Shown here piece by piece: positions 44,185 to 54,525 of a stretch of DNA of 64,000 nt; position 1 is the first letter of the stretch; each line of letters starts with the position of its first letter. The translations under genes were made by a program, and so were the position numbers. The stretch covers positions 1,302,001 to 1,366,000 of the forward strand of contig NC_017737.1 in NCBI RefSeq assembly GCF_000259255.1, read 5' to 3'. Below the pieces are notes generated by a model that did not search any database, was not told the DNA's origin, and saw nothing but the letters and a program-made list of their open reading frames with translations. This DNA comes from Helicobacter cetorum MIT 00-7128. Lineage in GTDB: Bacteria; Campylobacterota; Campylobacteria; Campylobacterales; Helicobacteraceae.

Positions 44185-46233
44185 ATGAAAACTTTACTAC
44201 AGCCACTATCCAAACTCTTTTTAAAAGGTTTTTATTTTACCTTTTTTATGAGTTTGTTATTTGTTCTTAATCGCATTGTTTTTATCCTCTATACAGGTTA
44301 TTATAAGCAAGCCATAGAAAATGCCACTTTAAGTGATATTATCAAAGTAGTGCTAGATGGGGGCAAATACGATAATCGTGTGGTAGCAGCTATGGCAATT
44401 ATCTTTATGATAGTAGGACTTTTTGGACTATTAAACGCTAAACTTCAAAACAAAATGCTTAACTTTTTTGCTTGTTTTTGTGTTGCTGTTATTTTATTCT
44501 TTAACATTGCTAATGTTGTTTATTATGGCATTTATGGCAATGTCTTTGATGAAAATTTGCTAGAAGTATTGTTTGAAGATAAACTCACGCTTTTAAGCAT
44601 GGGATTAAGCGGCGAGTATCCTATTATCTCTAGTTTTATTATTTTTATAATACTTTCAATTCTCATTTCACTAACCTATCTTAGACTTCAAAAAACCCTT
44701 TTTGTCAAACCGATTTCTTGGTATTCTTCTTTAAGCTGTAATCAAACCAAACCTCTTAAAACCTTTATTCTATTCATTCTTTTTTCACTCACGCAGATGT
44801 TATACATTAACGCACAATTTAGTTTTGTGGGAGCGAGCTTAGATTTTCACTTAGAGCCTGTTAGAGACCCATTCTTACGCAAAATTACACCCGGAGCCTT
44901 TCGCAGTTTTTATCTAGTGGTGCGTAATTATAGGCGTAGTCATAATCTTAAATTAAGTAATTTTACTAAAACCCCCTTAATAGAAGTGGTGCAAAAATAT
45001 TTTAATATCCAAAAAGCCCCTCCCTATAATCTCTATGATTTGCTTGCTCAAACAAGCCACAACACATCTAATCAAAAAATTGAACATGTTTTTTATATTA
45101 TTTCAGAATCTCTAAGCTCATGGCATTTTGATAAGAAATTTGATAGTCTAGGTTTAACAAGTGCCTTACAAAATTTAGCTAAAAGTGAGCATGGGTTTTT
45201 GCTCCCTACTTTTATTGAGAGCGCCCCTAGAACCGTTAAAAGCCTGGATGCGCAAATTACGGGCTTACCCTATATTAATGATAATAATCTAGTAAACTCT
45301 GGGGTTGCTATACCTAGCTTCCCTATGGCTATTGGCAATCAAATGAAAGCTTTAGGCTTTAAAAACAATTTTTATTATGCGGGTAGTGGGATTTGGAATA
45401 AGCTAGATAGTTTTACCAAAAAACAAGGTTTTGATGCGCTCTATTTTAACACGCATCTTTTAGAATATGCTAAAAATAAGCCCTATCCAAAACCTATAGA
45501 AAGTAATTGGGGTGTGCATGATAATATACTATTTGATTATATTATAGACAATACAAACTCTAATGAAAAAACCTTTAGCATGATAATGACCTTAAGCAAC
45601 CATGTAACAAGAAATGTGAATCTTAAAGCCTTTAATGTGCCAACAGAAAAAATAGAAAATTTTGTAAAACAAACCCCTAAAACTGATAACTTGCCTGATG
45701 CTAATTTCTTAGGGCATATCTATTGGTATGATAAGGTGGTGGTAGATTTCATTAAAAAAGCTAGTCAAAAATTCCCTAACTCGCTTTTTATTATCACAGG
45801 AGACCATTTTGATAGAAGTTATGAATATGCTAAAAACGACCTTTATATGACTAAATCAGTGCCACTTATTCTCTATGCCCCTACTCTAAAACCTAAAATG
45901 ATTAGTGAAGTGGGTTCGCATTTAGATATTGCCCCAACCATTATGGAATTAGTCGCCCCTAAAGATTTTAAGTTTGTGAGTTTTGGAAAGCCCTTGTTTT
46001 CTAATAACATTACAACTCCACCAAACCACCCTAATTACGCCCTAGGCTTTGAAGCCATTGCAACAAATCGTTACTTTTACAACCCAACTTTTGGCTTTCG
46101 CTATCTAAATAATTCTAAAGCATTAGAAGAGGATAAAATAACAGCCCCCAAACTCTATCAACAGCTAGAGTATCTAACAGCTCTTAGCTGGTATTTACTC
46201 TATGAGCAACCACTTATCCCTAAAAAGCCATAA
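44185..46233 (+). CDS. LtaS/sulfatase-superfamily membrane enzyme
   Basis: A 682-residue protein with about five N-terminal membrane helices (to about residue 215) and a C-terminal alkaline-phosphatase-superfamily domain. Key places are HVFYIISESLSSW (metal Glu near the start of the domain), ESAPRTVKSLDAQITGLPY (a Thr-type nucleophile may be in RTVKS) and LFIITGDHFDRS (metal Asp-His). Relatives include lipoteichoic acid synthase, OpgB and phosphoethanolamine transferases. It corresponds to HP0578. A role in adding a head group to an envelope glycolipid is likely but the substrate is unknown. Confidence 0.78.
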   Translation: MKTLLQPLSKLFLKGFYFTFFMSLLFVLNRIVFILYTGYYKQAIENATLSDIIKVVLDGGKYDNRVVAAMAIIFMIVGLFGLLNAKLQNKMLNFFACFCVAVILFFNIANVVYYGIYGNVFDENLLEVLFEDKLTLLSMGLSGEYPIISSFIIFIILSILISLTYLRLQKTLFVKPISWYSSLSCNQTKPLKTFILFILFSLTQMLYINAQFSFVGASLDFHLEPVRDPFLRKITPGAFRSFYLVVRNYRRSHNLKLSNFTKTPLIEVVQKYFNIQKAPPYNLYDLLAQTSHNTSNQKIEHVFYIISESLSSWHFDKKFDSLGLTSALQNLAKSEHGFLLPTFIESAPRTVKSLDAQITGLPYINDNNLVNSGVAIPSFPMAIGNQMKALGFKNNFYYAGSGIWNKLDSFTKKQGFDALYFNTHLLEYAKNKPYPKPIESNWGVHDNILFDYIIDNTNSNEKTFSMIMTLSNHVTRNVNLKAFNVPTEKIENFVKQTPKTDNLPDANFLGHIYWYDKVVVDFIKKASQKFPNSLFIITGDHFDRSYEYAKNDLYMTKSVPLILYAPTLKPKMISEVGSHLDIAPTIMELVAPKDFKFVSFGKPLFSNNITTPPNHPNYALGFEAIATNRYFYNPTFGFRYLNNSKALEEDKITAPKLYQQLEYLTALSWYLLYEQPLIPKKP

Positions 46234-46238
46234 TAATT

Positions 46239-47258
46239 ATGCAAACCACACAGAATTTAGAAAATTTTGATGTTTTTTTAGACGCAAGAACCCCAAAGGA
46301 ATTTGAAGAATCTCATATCCCTAATGCTCTAAATTTTGCTGTTTTTAATGATGAAGAGCATGCGCTTATTGGCACAATTTACAAACAAGAATCCCCCTTA
46401 AAAGCAAAAATTTTAGGCTCAAGCCTAGCATGCCAAAATATCGCACACTATTTACAAAATAGTCTCAATGACAAAAACACTCCCCTAAAGCACAAAAACA
46501 AAATTTTAGTTTATTGTGCTAGAGGGGGTAAGCGAAGTTCTGCTCTTGGCATTATTCTAAAAGAGATTGGCTTTCAAGTCCAAAAGCTTGAAGGGGGCTA
46601 TAAAACCTACCGCAACTTAGTTTTAAATGAGCTAAAAAAGCCATTCAACAAGCCATTAATTGTATTAGATGGCTTAACAGGTTGTGGCAAAACAGAGCTT
46701 ATTGAATATTTTTCTTCTTTTAGCATTGATTTAGAAAATCTAGCCAAACACTATGGCTCTAGCTTTGGTAACCCCACAAACGCTAAACGCCCCACTCAAA
46801 AGATGTTTGAAAATCTCTTGTATAATGAAATCAAATTAAAAAAAGATGAGCCTCTTTTAATGATAGAAAAAGAGCCAAAAGCCCTTGGAGGTCTAGTTAT
46901 CCCTAGTCCCCTTTTTAATGCGTATCAAAATTCCCCTTATACCATTTTTGTTAACGCTCCCTTAGAATCACGCATTAAGCGCTTGGTTAGCATGTACTCT
47001 CAGTTAAGAGATGATGTTTTTAATAAAGCGCTAAACACCATTAAACCCTATACCACTAGGGCTATTTTTCAAGATTTAAAAAACCTTTGGGAGCATAGAG
47101 ATTTAGAAAAAATTGCTGAAATCCTAACGACAAAATATTATGATTTAGTTTATAAAAAATCTCCTAGTTCCTATAGCATTTCATTTAATACCTTAGAGCA
47201 AAGTGCTGAAGAAATCCTAGCCATTAGGGCTGAAATCTTGCATAATGCTTGCAAGTAA
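46239..47258 (+). CDS. selU: tRNA 2-selenouridine synthase SelU (rhodanese + P-loop)
   Basis: A 339-residue two-domain protein. Residues 1-125 are a rhodanese domain with FLDARTPKEFEESHIPNALNF, the family-specific ALIGTIYKQESPLKAKILG, and active-site Cys93 in VYCARGGKRSS. Residues 135-339 hold a Walker A motif GLTGCGKT (144-151). SelU replaces sulfur by selenium at the wobble 2-thiouridine of tRNA, through a geranylated intermediate, using selenophosphate from SelD. It starts 5 bp after the LtaS-like gene. I do not recall this gene between the H. pylori equivalents (HP0578 and HP0577), so it may be a lineage-specific gain or a loss in H. pylori. Confidence 0.88.
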   Translation: MQTTQNLENFDVFLDARTPKEFEESHIPNALNFAVFNDEEHALIGTIYKQESPLKAKILGSSLACQNIAHYLQNSLNDKNTPLKHKNKILVYCARGGKRSSALGIILKEIGFQVQKLEGGYKTYRNLVLNELKKPFNKPLIVLDGLTGCGKTELIEYFSSFSIDLENLAKHYGSSFGNPTNAKRPTQKMFENLLYNEIKLKKDEPLLMIEKEPKALGGLVIPSPLFNAYQNSPYTIFVNAPLESRIKRLVSMYSQLRDDVFNKALNTIKPYTTRAIFQDLKNLWEHRDLEKIAEILTTKYYDLVYKKSPSSYSISFNTLEQSAEEILAIRAEILHNACK

Positions 47259-47284
47259 ATTTTGGCTAATAGAATAATTTTTGC

Positions 47285-47290
47285 TAAAAT
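47285..47290 (+). promoter_or_regulatory. Extended -10 promoter of folD
   Basis: TAAAAT preceded by TGC in the 73-bp gap after selU. The leader would be about 35 nt and ends AAAGGATAGCCAAT before the folD ATG. It suggests that folD-lepB form a unit separate from selU. Confidence 0.55.
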
Positions 47291-47331
47291 AAGGCGATTT
47301 TAATTTTAATTGTATTTAAAGGATAGCCAAT

Positions 47332-48198
47332 ATGGCAGACAAGGGCTGTGTTTTGCTAGATGGACAAGCATTAGCTTGCTCTATAGAAGAAAACCTAAAA
47401 CATGAAATCCATAGTATTGTTTCAAATTCTAATAAACGCCCTAAATTAGCCGTTATTTTAGTGGGCAAAGACCCAGCAAGCGTTACTTATGTCAATATGA
47501 AAGTCAAAGCATGTCAAAGAGTTGGCATAGATTTTGATTTGCAAAATTTAAAAGATACTATCACTCAAGAAGAGCTTTTAAATCTTATTGCAAACTTTAA
47601 TGCTAATAAAGATATTTCAGGGATTTTGGTTCAATTACCCTTACCCAAACATATTGATTCTAAAAAAATTTTAGAGGCTATTGACCCCAAAAAAGATGTT
47701 GATGGCTTTCACCCTCTTAATGTGGGCAAGGTTTGTGTGCAAAAAGAGGCTTTTTTGAGCGCAACACCTATGGGAGTTATGCGCCTTTTAGAGCATTATC
47801 ATATTGATGTTAAAGGCAAAGATGTCGCTATTATTGGTGCGAGCAATATTATAGGCAAACCCTTAAGCATGCTCATGCTTAATGCTGGAGCAACTATTAG
47901 CGTGTGTCATATCTTAACCAAAGATATTTCTTTTTATACTAAAAATGCTGATATTGTATGTGTGGGCGTAGGTAAGCCTAATCTCATCACAGCAGACATG
48001 CTCAAAAGTGGAGTGATAGTTATAGATATAGGCATCAATCGCTTAGATAATGGAAAAATTGTAGGCGATGTGGATTTTGAAAATGTCAAGCAAAAGGCAA
48101 GCTTTATCACACCTGTTCCTAAAGGTGTAGGTCCTATGACCATTATTTCTCTTTTAGAAAATACTCTTTTAGCTTTTCAAAAACAACAAAAGGATTAA
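47332..48198 (+). CDS. folD: Methylenetetrahydrofolate dehydrogenase/cyclohydrolase FolD
   Basis: A 288-residue bifunctional folate enzyme. [23 protein letters not shown] (residues about 44-66) contains the catalytic Lys and Tyr. [12 protein letters not shown] and [12 protein letters not shown] follow, and [18 protein letters not shown] binds NADP. It interconverts one-carbon units for purine and formyl-Met synthesis. Its TAA overlaps the lepB ATG by one base. Confidence 0.96.
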   Translation: MADKGCVLLDGQALACSIEENLKHEIHSIVSNSNKRPKLAVILVGKDPASVTYVNMKVKACQRVGIDFDLQNLKDTITQEELLNLIANFNANKDISGILVQLPLPKHIDSKKILEAIDPKKDVDGFHPLNVGKVCVQKEAFLSATPMGVMRLLEHYHIDVKGKDVAIIGASNIIGKPLSMLMLNAGATISVCHILTKDISFYTKNADIVCVGVGKPNLITADMLKSGVIVIDIGINRLDNGKIVGDVDFENVKQKASFITPVPKGVGPMTIISLLENTLLAFQKQQKD

Positions 48199-49097
48199 TG
48201 ACTATTATGAAGTTTTTACGCTCTTTTTATCAATTTTGCTCTAGTTGGGTTGGCACGATTGTTATTGTATTATTAGTGGTATTCTTTATTGCACAAGCCT
48301 TTATTATCCCCTCTCGCTCTATGGTTGGCACTCTTTATGAGGGTGATATGCTTTTTGTTAAAAAATTTGCTTATGGAATCCCCATTCCAAAAATCCCATG
48401 GATTGAGCTCCCCATAATGCCTGATTTTAAGAATAATGGGCATTTAATTGAGGGCAAACACCCTAAGCGTGGCGAAATTGTTGTCTTTATCCCCCCTCAT
48501 GAAAAAAAGTCTTATTATGTTAAAAGAAATTTTGCTATTGGGGGCGATGAAGTGCTTTTCACACAAGAGGGACTTTACTTACACCCTTTTGAAAGTGATA
48601 ATGATACAAATTATATCGCCAAGCATTTTCCTAATGCTAAGACTAAAGAGTTTATGGGAAAAACCTTTGTATTAAACCCCTATGCCATTAAACATTTAGG
48701 CATTCATTACCAAAAGAACAATGAAACCTTTGAAGTTATGGCACAGCTTGCCAATCAAGGTGGAGGTGCTAATTTAAGCATGCAACTTATACAGATAGAG
48801 GGCGAAAGCGTTTTCTATAAAAAAATCAATCCTAACGAATTTTTTATGATAGGTGATAATAGGGACAATTCTAGCGATTCACGCTTTTGGGGAAGTATCC
48901 CTTATAAGAATGTTGTCGGCTCACCATGGCTGATTTATTTTAGCCTTAATCTAAAAAATAGCTTAGAAGTTGATGCCGAAAACAATCCTAAAAAGCGCTA
49001 CTTGGTGCGTTGGGAGCGTATGTTTAAAACAATAGATGACATAGAAAAAGCTCTTAAAGAAAAACAACAAAAACCATCAACAACACCACTTCATTAA
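48198..49097 (+). CDS. lepB: Signal peptidase I
   Basis: A 299-residue membrane protease. The membrane helix (about residues 18-37) ends at PSRSMVGTL with catalytic Ser41; catalytic Lys109 is in SYYVKRNFAIGGDEV. GDNRDNSSDSRFWG completes the family signature. It removes signal peptides of exported proteins, including the many outer-membrane proteins encoded here. The ATG at 48198 overlaps folD; another ATG three codons later is possible. Confidence 0.95.
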   Translation: MTIMKFLRSFYQFCSSWVGTIVIVLLVVFFIAQAFIIPSRSMVGTLYEGDMLFVKKFAYGIPIPKIPWIELPIMPDFKNNGHLIEGKHPKRGEIVVFIPPHEKKSYYVKRNFAIGGDEVLFTQEGLYLHPFESDNDTNYIAKHFPNAKTKEFMGKTFVLNPYAIKHLGIHYQKNNETFEVMAQLANQGGGANLSMQLIQIEGESVFYKKINPNEFFMIGDNRDNSSDSRFWGSIPYKNVVGSPWLIYFSLNLKNSLEVDAENNPKKRYLVRWERMFKTIDDIEKALKEKQQKPSTTPLH

Positions 49098-49105
49098 GAT
49101 TTTTT

Positions 49106-49807
49106 ATGCCATTAGGGGACTTTTCAATAGAAAGCATTATTTTAACTATAGTTAAAATCCTTGCTTTACTTCTTGCAATTATTGGACATGAAATCATGCA
49201 TGGCTATAGCGCCTTATTATTTGGCGATACTACTGCCAAAAATGCCAAACGCCTAAGTTTAAACCCTATTAGGCACTTGGATATGATGGGTTCAGTGCTC
49301 TTGCCTGCTATTTTATTGATTTTTCAAGCACCTTTTTTATTTGGTTGGGCAAAGCCTGTTCCTATAGATATACGCTACATCATTGCAAGAAAGGGTGCTC
49401 TAGCTTGCGTAATCGTGAGTTTAGCTGGTGTGGCATACAATTTTCTTTTGGCTATTATCTTTGCCATAATAGCTCATTTTGTTTTTCAAAGTTTTGGTAT
49501 TACTGATTTAAGGCTTGAAAATTTAGAGCTTTGGCAATTGATTCTAACAACTTTTTTGATTCAGTCAATACTATATAATATTGTCTTAGGAATTTTTAAT
49601 AGTATCCCTATCCCACCCTTAGATGGCTCAAAAGCGCTTGGTTTTCTAGCTCTACATTTTAAAATTCCAAGCTTATTAGAATGGTTTTCTAAAATGGAGC
49701 GCTACTCTATGTTAATTGTTTTCTTATTTTTATTTATCCCACCTTTATCAGAATTTTTTATCCATGCACCCACACGATTTTTATTCTCTTTATTATTATC
49801 TTTATAA
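49106..49807 (+). CDS. Site-2 protease (M50) family membrane protein
   Basis: A 233-residue protein with about six membrane segments. The zinc motif HEIMH (residues 28-32) lies in the first helix, and the third metal ligand is in FNSIPIPPLDGSKAL near 172-186, the usual NPxPPLDG-type motif. It lacks the PDZ domain of RseP, so it belongs to the compact group. It starts 8 bp after lepB. Likely an intramembrane protease; the substrate is unknown. It matches HP0575. Confidence 0.88.
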   Translation: MPLGDFSIESIILTIVKILALLLAIIGHEIMHGYSALLFGDTTAKNAKRLSLNPIRHLDMMGSVLLPAILLIFQAPFLFGWAKPVPIDIRYIIARKGALACVIVSLAGVAYNFLLAIIFAIIAHFVFQSFGITDLRLENLELWQLILTTFLIQSILYNIVLGIFNSIPIPPLDGSKALGFLALHFKIPSLLEWFSKMERYSMLIVFLFLFIPPLSEFFIHAPTRFLFSLLLSL

Positions 49808-49849
49808 AAGGTTTAATAATACACTCTAATTTTATCAACAAGGATTTTT

Positions 49850-50305
49850 ATGAATACCCTAGCTACCCCTCTAAATATCAATGAAATTTTTATTGGAAGC
49901 GACCATGCAGGTTATCAGCTTGCAAATTTTATTAAGCAATTCCTAGAAAAGAGAGGTTTTAAAGTGCATGCTTTTTTAGCTAAAGAGCGGGCTGATTATC
50001 CTGATTATGCCAAAATAGTTTGTGAAAAAACTCTCTATAATGAGCATAATTTTGGTATCTTAGTGTGTGCTACAGGAATAGGCATGAGCATGACAGCCAA
50101 TCGTTTTAAAGGCATTAGAGCAGCCCTTTGCACTGATATGTATATGGCTAAAATGACTCGCTTACATAATAATGCTAATGTGTTGTGTTTGGGCGAAAGA
50201 ATTAGTGGTTTAGGCGTTATAGAAAGCATTTTAGAAACTTTCTTTTCTACTGAATTTGAAGGCGGACGCCACTTAGGACGCATTCAAAAAATAGACCAAA
50301 ATTAA
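49850..50305 (+). CDS. rpiB: Ribose-5-phosphate isomerase B
   Basis: A 151-residue RpiB/LacAB-family isomerase. FIGSDHAGYQLANFIKQFL, the YPDYAKIVCEKT segment, LVCATGIGMSMTANRFKGIRAALCTD and the RLHNNANVLCLGER segment are all family marks; the Cys in VCATGIG is the usual catalytic base. It interconverts ribose and ribulose 5-phosphate. An AAGGATTTTT site precedes the ATG. Confidence 0.94.
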   Translation: MNTLATPLNINEIFIGSDHAGYQLANFIKQFLEKRGFKVHAFLAKERADYPDYAKIVCEKTLYNEHNFGILVCATGIGMSMTANRFKGIRAALCTDMYMAKMTRLHNNANVLCLGERISGLGVIESILETFFSTEFEGGRHLGRIQKIDQN

Positions 50306-50325
50306 AAAGAATAAAAGAATTGTGC

Positions 50326-50331
50326 TAAAAT
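50326..50331 (+). promoter_or_regulatory. Extended -10 of the small membrane coiled-coil gene
   Basis: TAAAAT preceded by TGC, 36 bp before the ATG at 50368. The leader ends in TAAGGAATAGC. Confidence 0.5.
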
Positions 50332-50367
50332 CTCTCAATAATATCTTCTAAGGAATAGCAATTAAAG

Positions 50368-50700
50368 ATGTTTTCTGAATGGCTTTTATTTACTATTGCA
50401 ATTGTTTTAGTCATTTATATGGGAGTGCGCACTTTCTTTTTCAAAACCGTTGCTAAGCGCCAAGAACGCACCACTGCCTCTATGAAACTCACTTTACAAG
50501 AAGCAGAAATTTTAATCCAAAAACACCAATTACAACTTCAAAGAGCATTAGGCAACATTGATATTCTTACTCAAGAAATGAGCTCCTTAAAAACAGAGTT
50601 AAAAACACTCAAACAGCGTAACACTCAATATAAGAGTGAATCAGATAAATACAAAAACCGCATTAAGGAGCTAGAGCAAAAAATAGAAGCCCTTCTTTAA
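50368..50700 (+). CDS. Membrane-anchored coiled-coil protein of unknown function
   Basis: A 110-residue protein. One N-terminal membrane helix (about residues 4-23, WLLFTIAIVLVIYMGV) is followed by a continuous charged coiled coil (about 40-110) with heptad-like leucines and isoleucines and many Lys, Gln and Glu. No known catalytic motif. It lies between rpiB and apt with its own promoter and matches HP0573. The shape resembles small cell-division or envelope scaffold proteins such as FtsL/FtsB, but there is no specific match. Confidence 0.7.
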   Translation: MFSEWLLFTIAIVLVIYMGVRTFFFKTVAKRQERTTASMKLTLQEAEILIQKHQLQLQRALGNIDILTQEMSSLKTELKTLKQRNTQYKSESDKYKNRIKELEQKIEALL

Positions 50701-50707
50701 AAAACGC

Positions 50708-50713
50708 TATAAT
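50708..50713 (+). promoter_or_regulatory. -10 element of apt
   Basis: TATAAT in the 47-bp gap before apt. The leader of about 28 nt carries an AGAGGATAGG ribosome site. Confidence 0.55.
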
Positions 50714-50747
50714 GCAATAAAAAAGATATTAGAGGATAGGATTTACC

Positions 50748-51287
50748 ATGAATGAAGCATTTAAAAAAGAACTTTTACAACACATTAGAGAGATAAAAGA
50801 TTATCCTAAAAAAGGCATCTTATTTAAAGATATAACCACTCTTATCAACCACCATAAGTTATTTAAAGAGCTTATTGATAAGCTTAAAAAACGCTATGAA
50901 AACATGCCTATTGATTTTGTAGTAGGCATTGAGGCAAGAGGCTTTATTCTAGGCTCTGCTCTAGCCTATGCGCTTGGTGTAGGATTTGTCCCTATTAGAA
51001 AAAAGGGTAAATTGCCTAGCAAAATCATTTCTCAAACCTATGCTCTTGAATATGGCACAGATAGCATGGAAATTCATACAGACGCTTTTAGGGGTATTAA
51101 AGGGGCTAGAGTGTTACTTATAGATGATTTGATTGCAACAGGAGGCACCGCCCTAGCAAGCCTTAAGCTTATCAAATCTTTGCAAGCCATATGTGCTGAG
51201 GCTTGTTTTTTAATAGGGCTTAAAGAATTATCTGGTATTAAACTCATAGATGAGCAAGTCAAAACTTTTTGCGTGTTAGAGTGTTAG
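50748..51287 (+). CDS. apt: Adenine phosphoribosyltransferase
   Basis: A 179-residue purine-salvage enzyme. KDYPKKGILFKDITTLI near the start, VVGIEARGFILGSALAYALG, and the PRPP-binding motif VLLIDDLIATGGTALAS (about 120-136) identify it. It makes AMP from adenine. dedA starts 7 bp after it. Confidence 0.95.
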   Translation: MNEAFKKELLQHIREIKDYPKKGILFKDITTLINHHKLFKELIDKLKKRYENMPIDFVVGIEARGFILGSALAYALGVGFVPIRKKGKLPSKIISQTYALEYGTDSMEIHTDAFRGIKGARVLLIDDLIATGGTALASLKLIKSLQAICAEACFLIGLKELSGIKLIDEQVKTFCVLEC

Positions 51288-51294
51288 GGAAAAC

Positions 51295-51873
51295 ATGGAA
51301 GAATATATTATTAGCTTATGGAATCAGCATGCATCTACTTGGGGCTATCTCATCTTATTTGGTTGGAGTATTTTAGAGGGTGAAATTGGACTTATTCTAG
51401 CTGGCATTGCAAGCTATACAGGGCATATGCACTTAGGATTGGCTATTCTAGTTGCAGGGCTTGGAGGTTTTGTGGGAGACCAAATCTATTTTTATATTGG
51501 ACGCACCAATAAAACCTATATCCAAAAAAAGCTAGAAAAACAACGGCGCAAATTAGCCTTGGCGCATTTATTATTGCAAAAATATGGGTGGTTTATCATC
51601 TTTATCCAACGCTACATGTATGGCATGCGCACAATTATTCCTATTAGTATAGGGCTAACACGCTATAGTGCTTTAAGATTTGCTATCATCAACTTAATCA
51701 GTGCCATGATATGGGCATCAATTACCATTGTTCTAGCTTGGCATTTAGGAGAGGCATTATTACAATCTTTAGGTTGGCTAAAAGAGCACCCTTATATGCT
51801 ATTATTGCTCTTAGCGTCTTTTTTGGGCTTAGTAGCATGGTATTTTCAATACTACAGCAAAAAAGACAAGTAA
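51295..51873 (+). CDS. DedA-family inner-membrane protein
   Basis: A 192-residue protein with about five hydrophobic segments. Family marks are EGEIGLILAGIASYTG, GGFVGDQIYFYIGR, the FIQRYMYGMRTIIPISIGLTR segment with its conserved Arg residues, and a final membrane helix (about 165-185). DedA proteins include flippases for undecaprenyl phosphate or phosphatidylethanolamine and affect membrane potential. The exact substrate here is unknown. It matches HP0571. Confidence 0.88.
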   Translation: MEEYIISLWNQHASTWGYLILFGWSILEGEIGLILAGIASYTGHMHLGLAILVAGLGGFVGDQIYFYIGRTNKTYIQKKLEKQRRKLALAHLLLQKYGWFIIFIQRYMYGMRTIIPISIGLTRYSALRFAIINLISAMIWASITIVLAWHLGEALLQSLGWLKEHPYMLLLLLASFLGLVAWYFQYYSKKDK

Positions 51874-51896
51874 AATGTTTTATAATATTTGTTTAA

Positions 51897-53411
<1,515 letters not shown>

Positions 53412-53412
53412 A

Positions 53413-54513
53413 ATGGGGCTTTCTGTAGGAATTGTAGGCTTACCTAATGTAGGTAAGTCTAGCGCTTTTAACGCACTCACAAAAACGCAAAACGCTCAGA
53501 GTGCGAACTATCCTTTTTGCACTATTGAGCCTAATAAAGCGATAGTCAATGTTCCTGACCCTCGCTTAGATGAGCTTGCTAAAATTATTAATCCTGAGCG
53601 TATTTTATATTCAGTTGTAGAATTTGTGGATATTGCAGGACTCATTAAGGGAGCTAGTAAAGGTGAGGGCTTAGGCAATCAATTTTTAGCTAACATTAAA
53701 GAATGCGAAGTGATTTTACATGTGGTGCGTTGCTTTGAAGATGGCAATATTACCCATGTCAATGATAAGATTGACCCTCTAAATGATATAGAAACCATTG
53801 AATTAGAGCTGATTTTAGCAGATATTGCCACTTTGGATAAAAGGATTGAGCGCTTACAAAAATCTCTTAAAAGCTCCAAAGACGCTAAGAATATTTTAGA
53901 ATGTGCGCTTGCTTTAAAAACACATTTAGAAGAATTAAAGCCTGCCAAAAGCTTTGCCAAGAAAGATAGTGAAATCTTTTTGGATTTAGATAAAGAGTTA
54001 CGCTTTTTATCCAATAAAAAAATGATTTATGTTGCCAATGTCAATGAAGAAAATCTAAGCACTCTAAATGAACATGCCCTTAAGGTAGAATCTCATGCGA
54101 AAGCTCAAAATTGCGAGTTTGTTGCCCTTTGTGCCAAATTAGAAGAAGAAATGGTCTCAATGGACGAAATGGAAGTTAAAGAATTTTTGCAAAGTTTAGG
54201 CGTTAATGAAAGCGGATTAGAAAAAACTATTCGTTTAAGCTTTAAAGAGCTAGGCTTAATTAGCTATTTTACAGCTGGTGTTAAAGAAGTGCGCTCTTGG
54301 ACGATTAAAAAGGGTTCTAGCGCACCAAGTGCTGCTGGAGTGATTCATAAAGATTTTGAAAAAGGCTTTATTAGAGCCGAAACTATCGCTTATGAAGATT
54401 TTATCACCTATAAGGGTGAATTAGGTGCTAAAGAAAAGGGTGCGTTACGCATTGAAGGTAAGGATTATATCGTGCAAGATGGCGATGTATTACATTTTCG
54501 CTTTAATGTCTAA
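53413..54513 (+). CDS. ychF: Redox/ribosome-associated ATPase YchF
   Basis: A 366-residue Obg-type P-loop ATPase. GLPNVGKS (residues 9-16) is the P-loop, FVDIAGLIKGASKGEGLGNQFL is the G3 region with Leu-Ile in place of the GTPase Gln, and the C-terminal TGS domain shows FTAGVKEVRSWTIKKGSSA. The family prefers ATP and binds ribosomes. A radical SAM gene follows with its open frame starting right after the stop. Confidence 0.95.
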   Translation: MGLSVGIVGLPNVGKSSAFNALTKTQNAQSANYPFCTIEPNKAIVNVPDPRLDELAKIINPERILYSVVEFVDIAGLIKGASKGEGLGNQFLANIKECEVILHVVRCFEDGNITHVNDKIDPLNDIETIELELILADIATLDKRIERLQKSLKSSKDAKNILECALALKTHLEELKPAKSFAKKDSEIFLDLDKELRFLSNKKMIYVANVNEENLSTLNEHALKVESHAKAQNCEFVALCAKLEEEMVSMDEMEVKEFLQSLGVNESGLEKTIRLSFKELGLISYFTAGVKEVRSWTIKKGSSAPSAAGVIHKDFEKGFIRAETIAYEDFITYKGELGAKEKGALRIEGKDYIVQDGDVLHFRFNV

Positions 54514-54525
54514 AAGGAATTTTCA

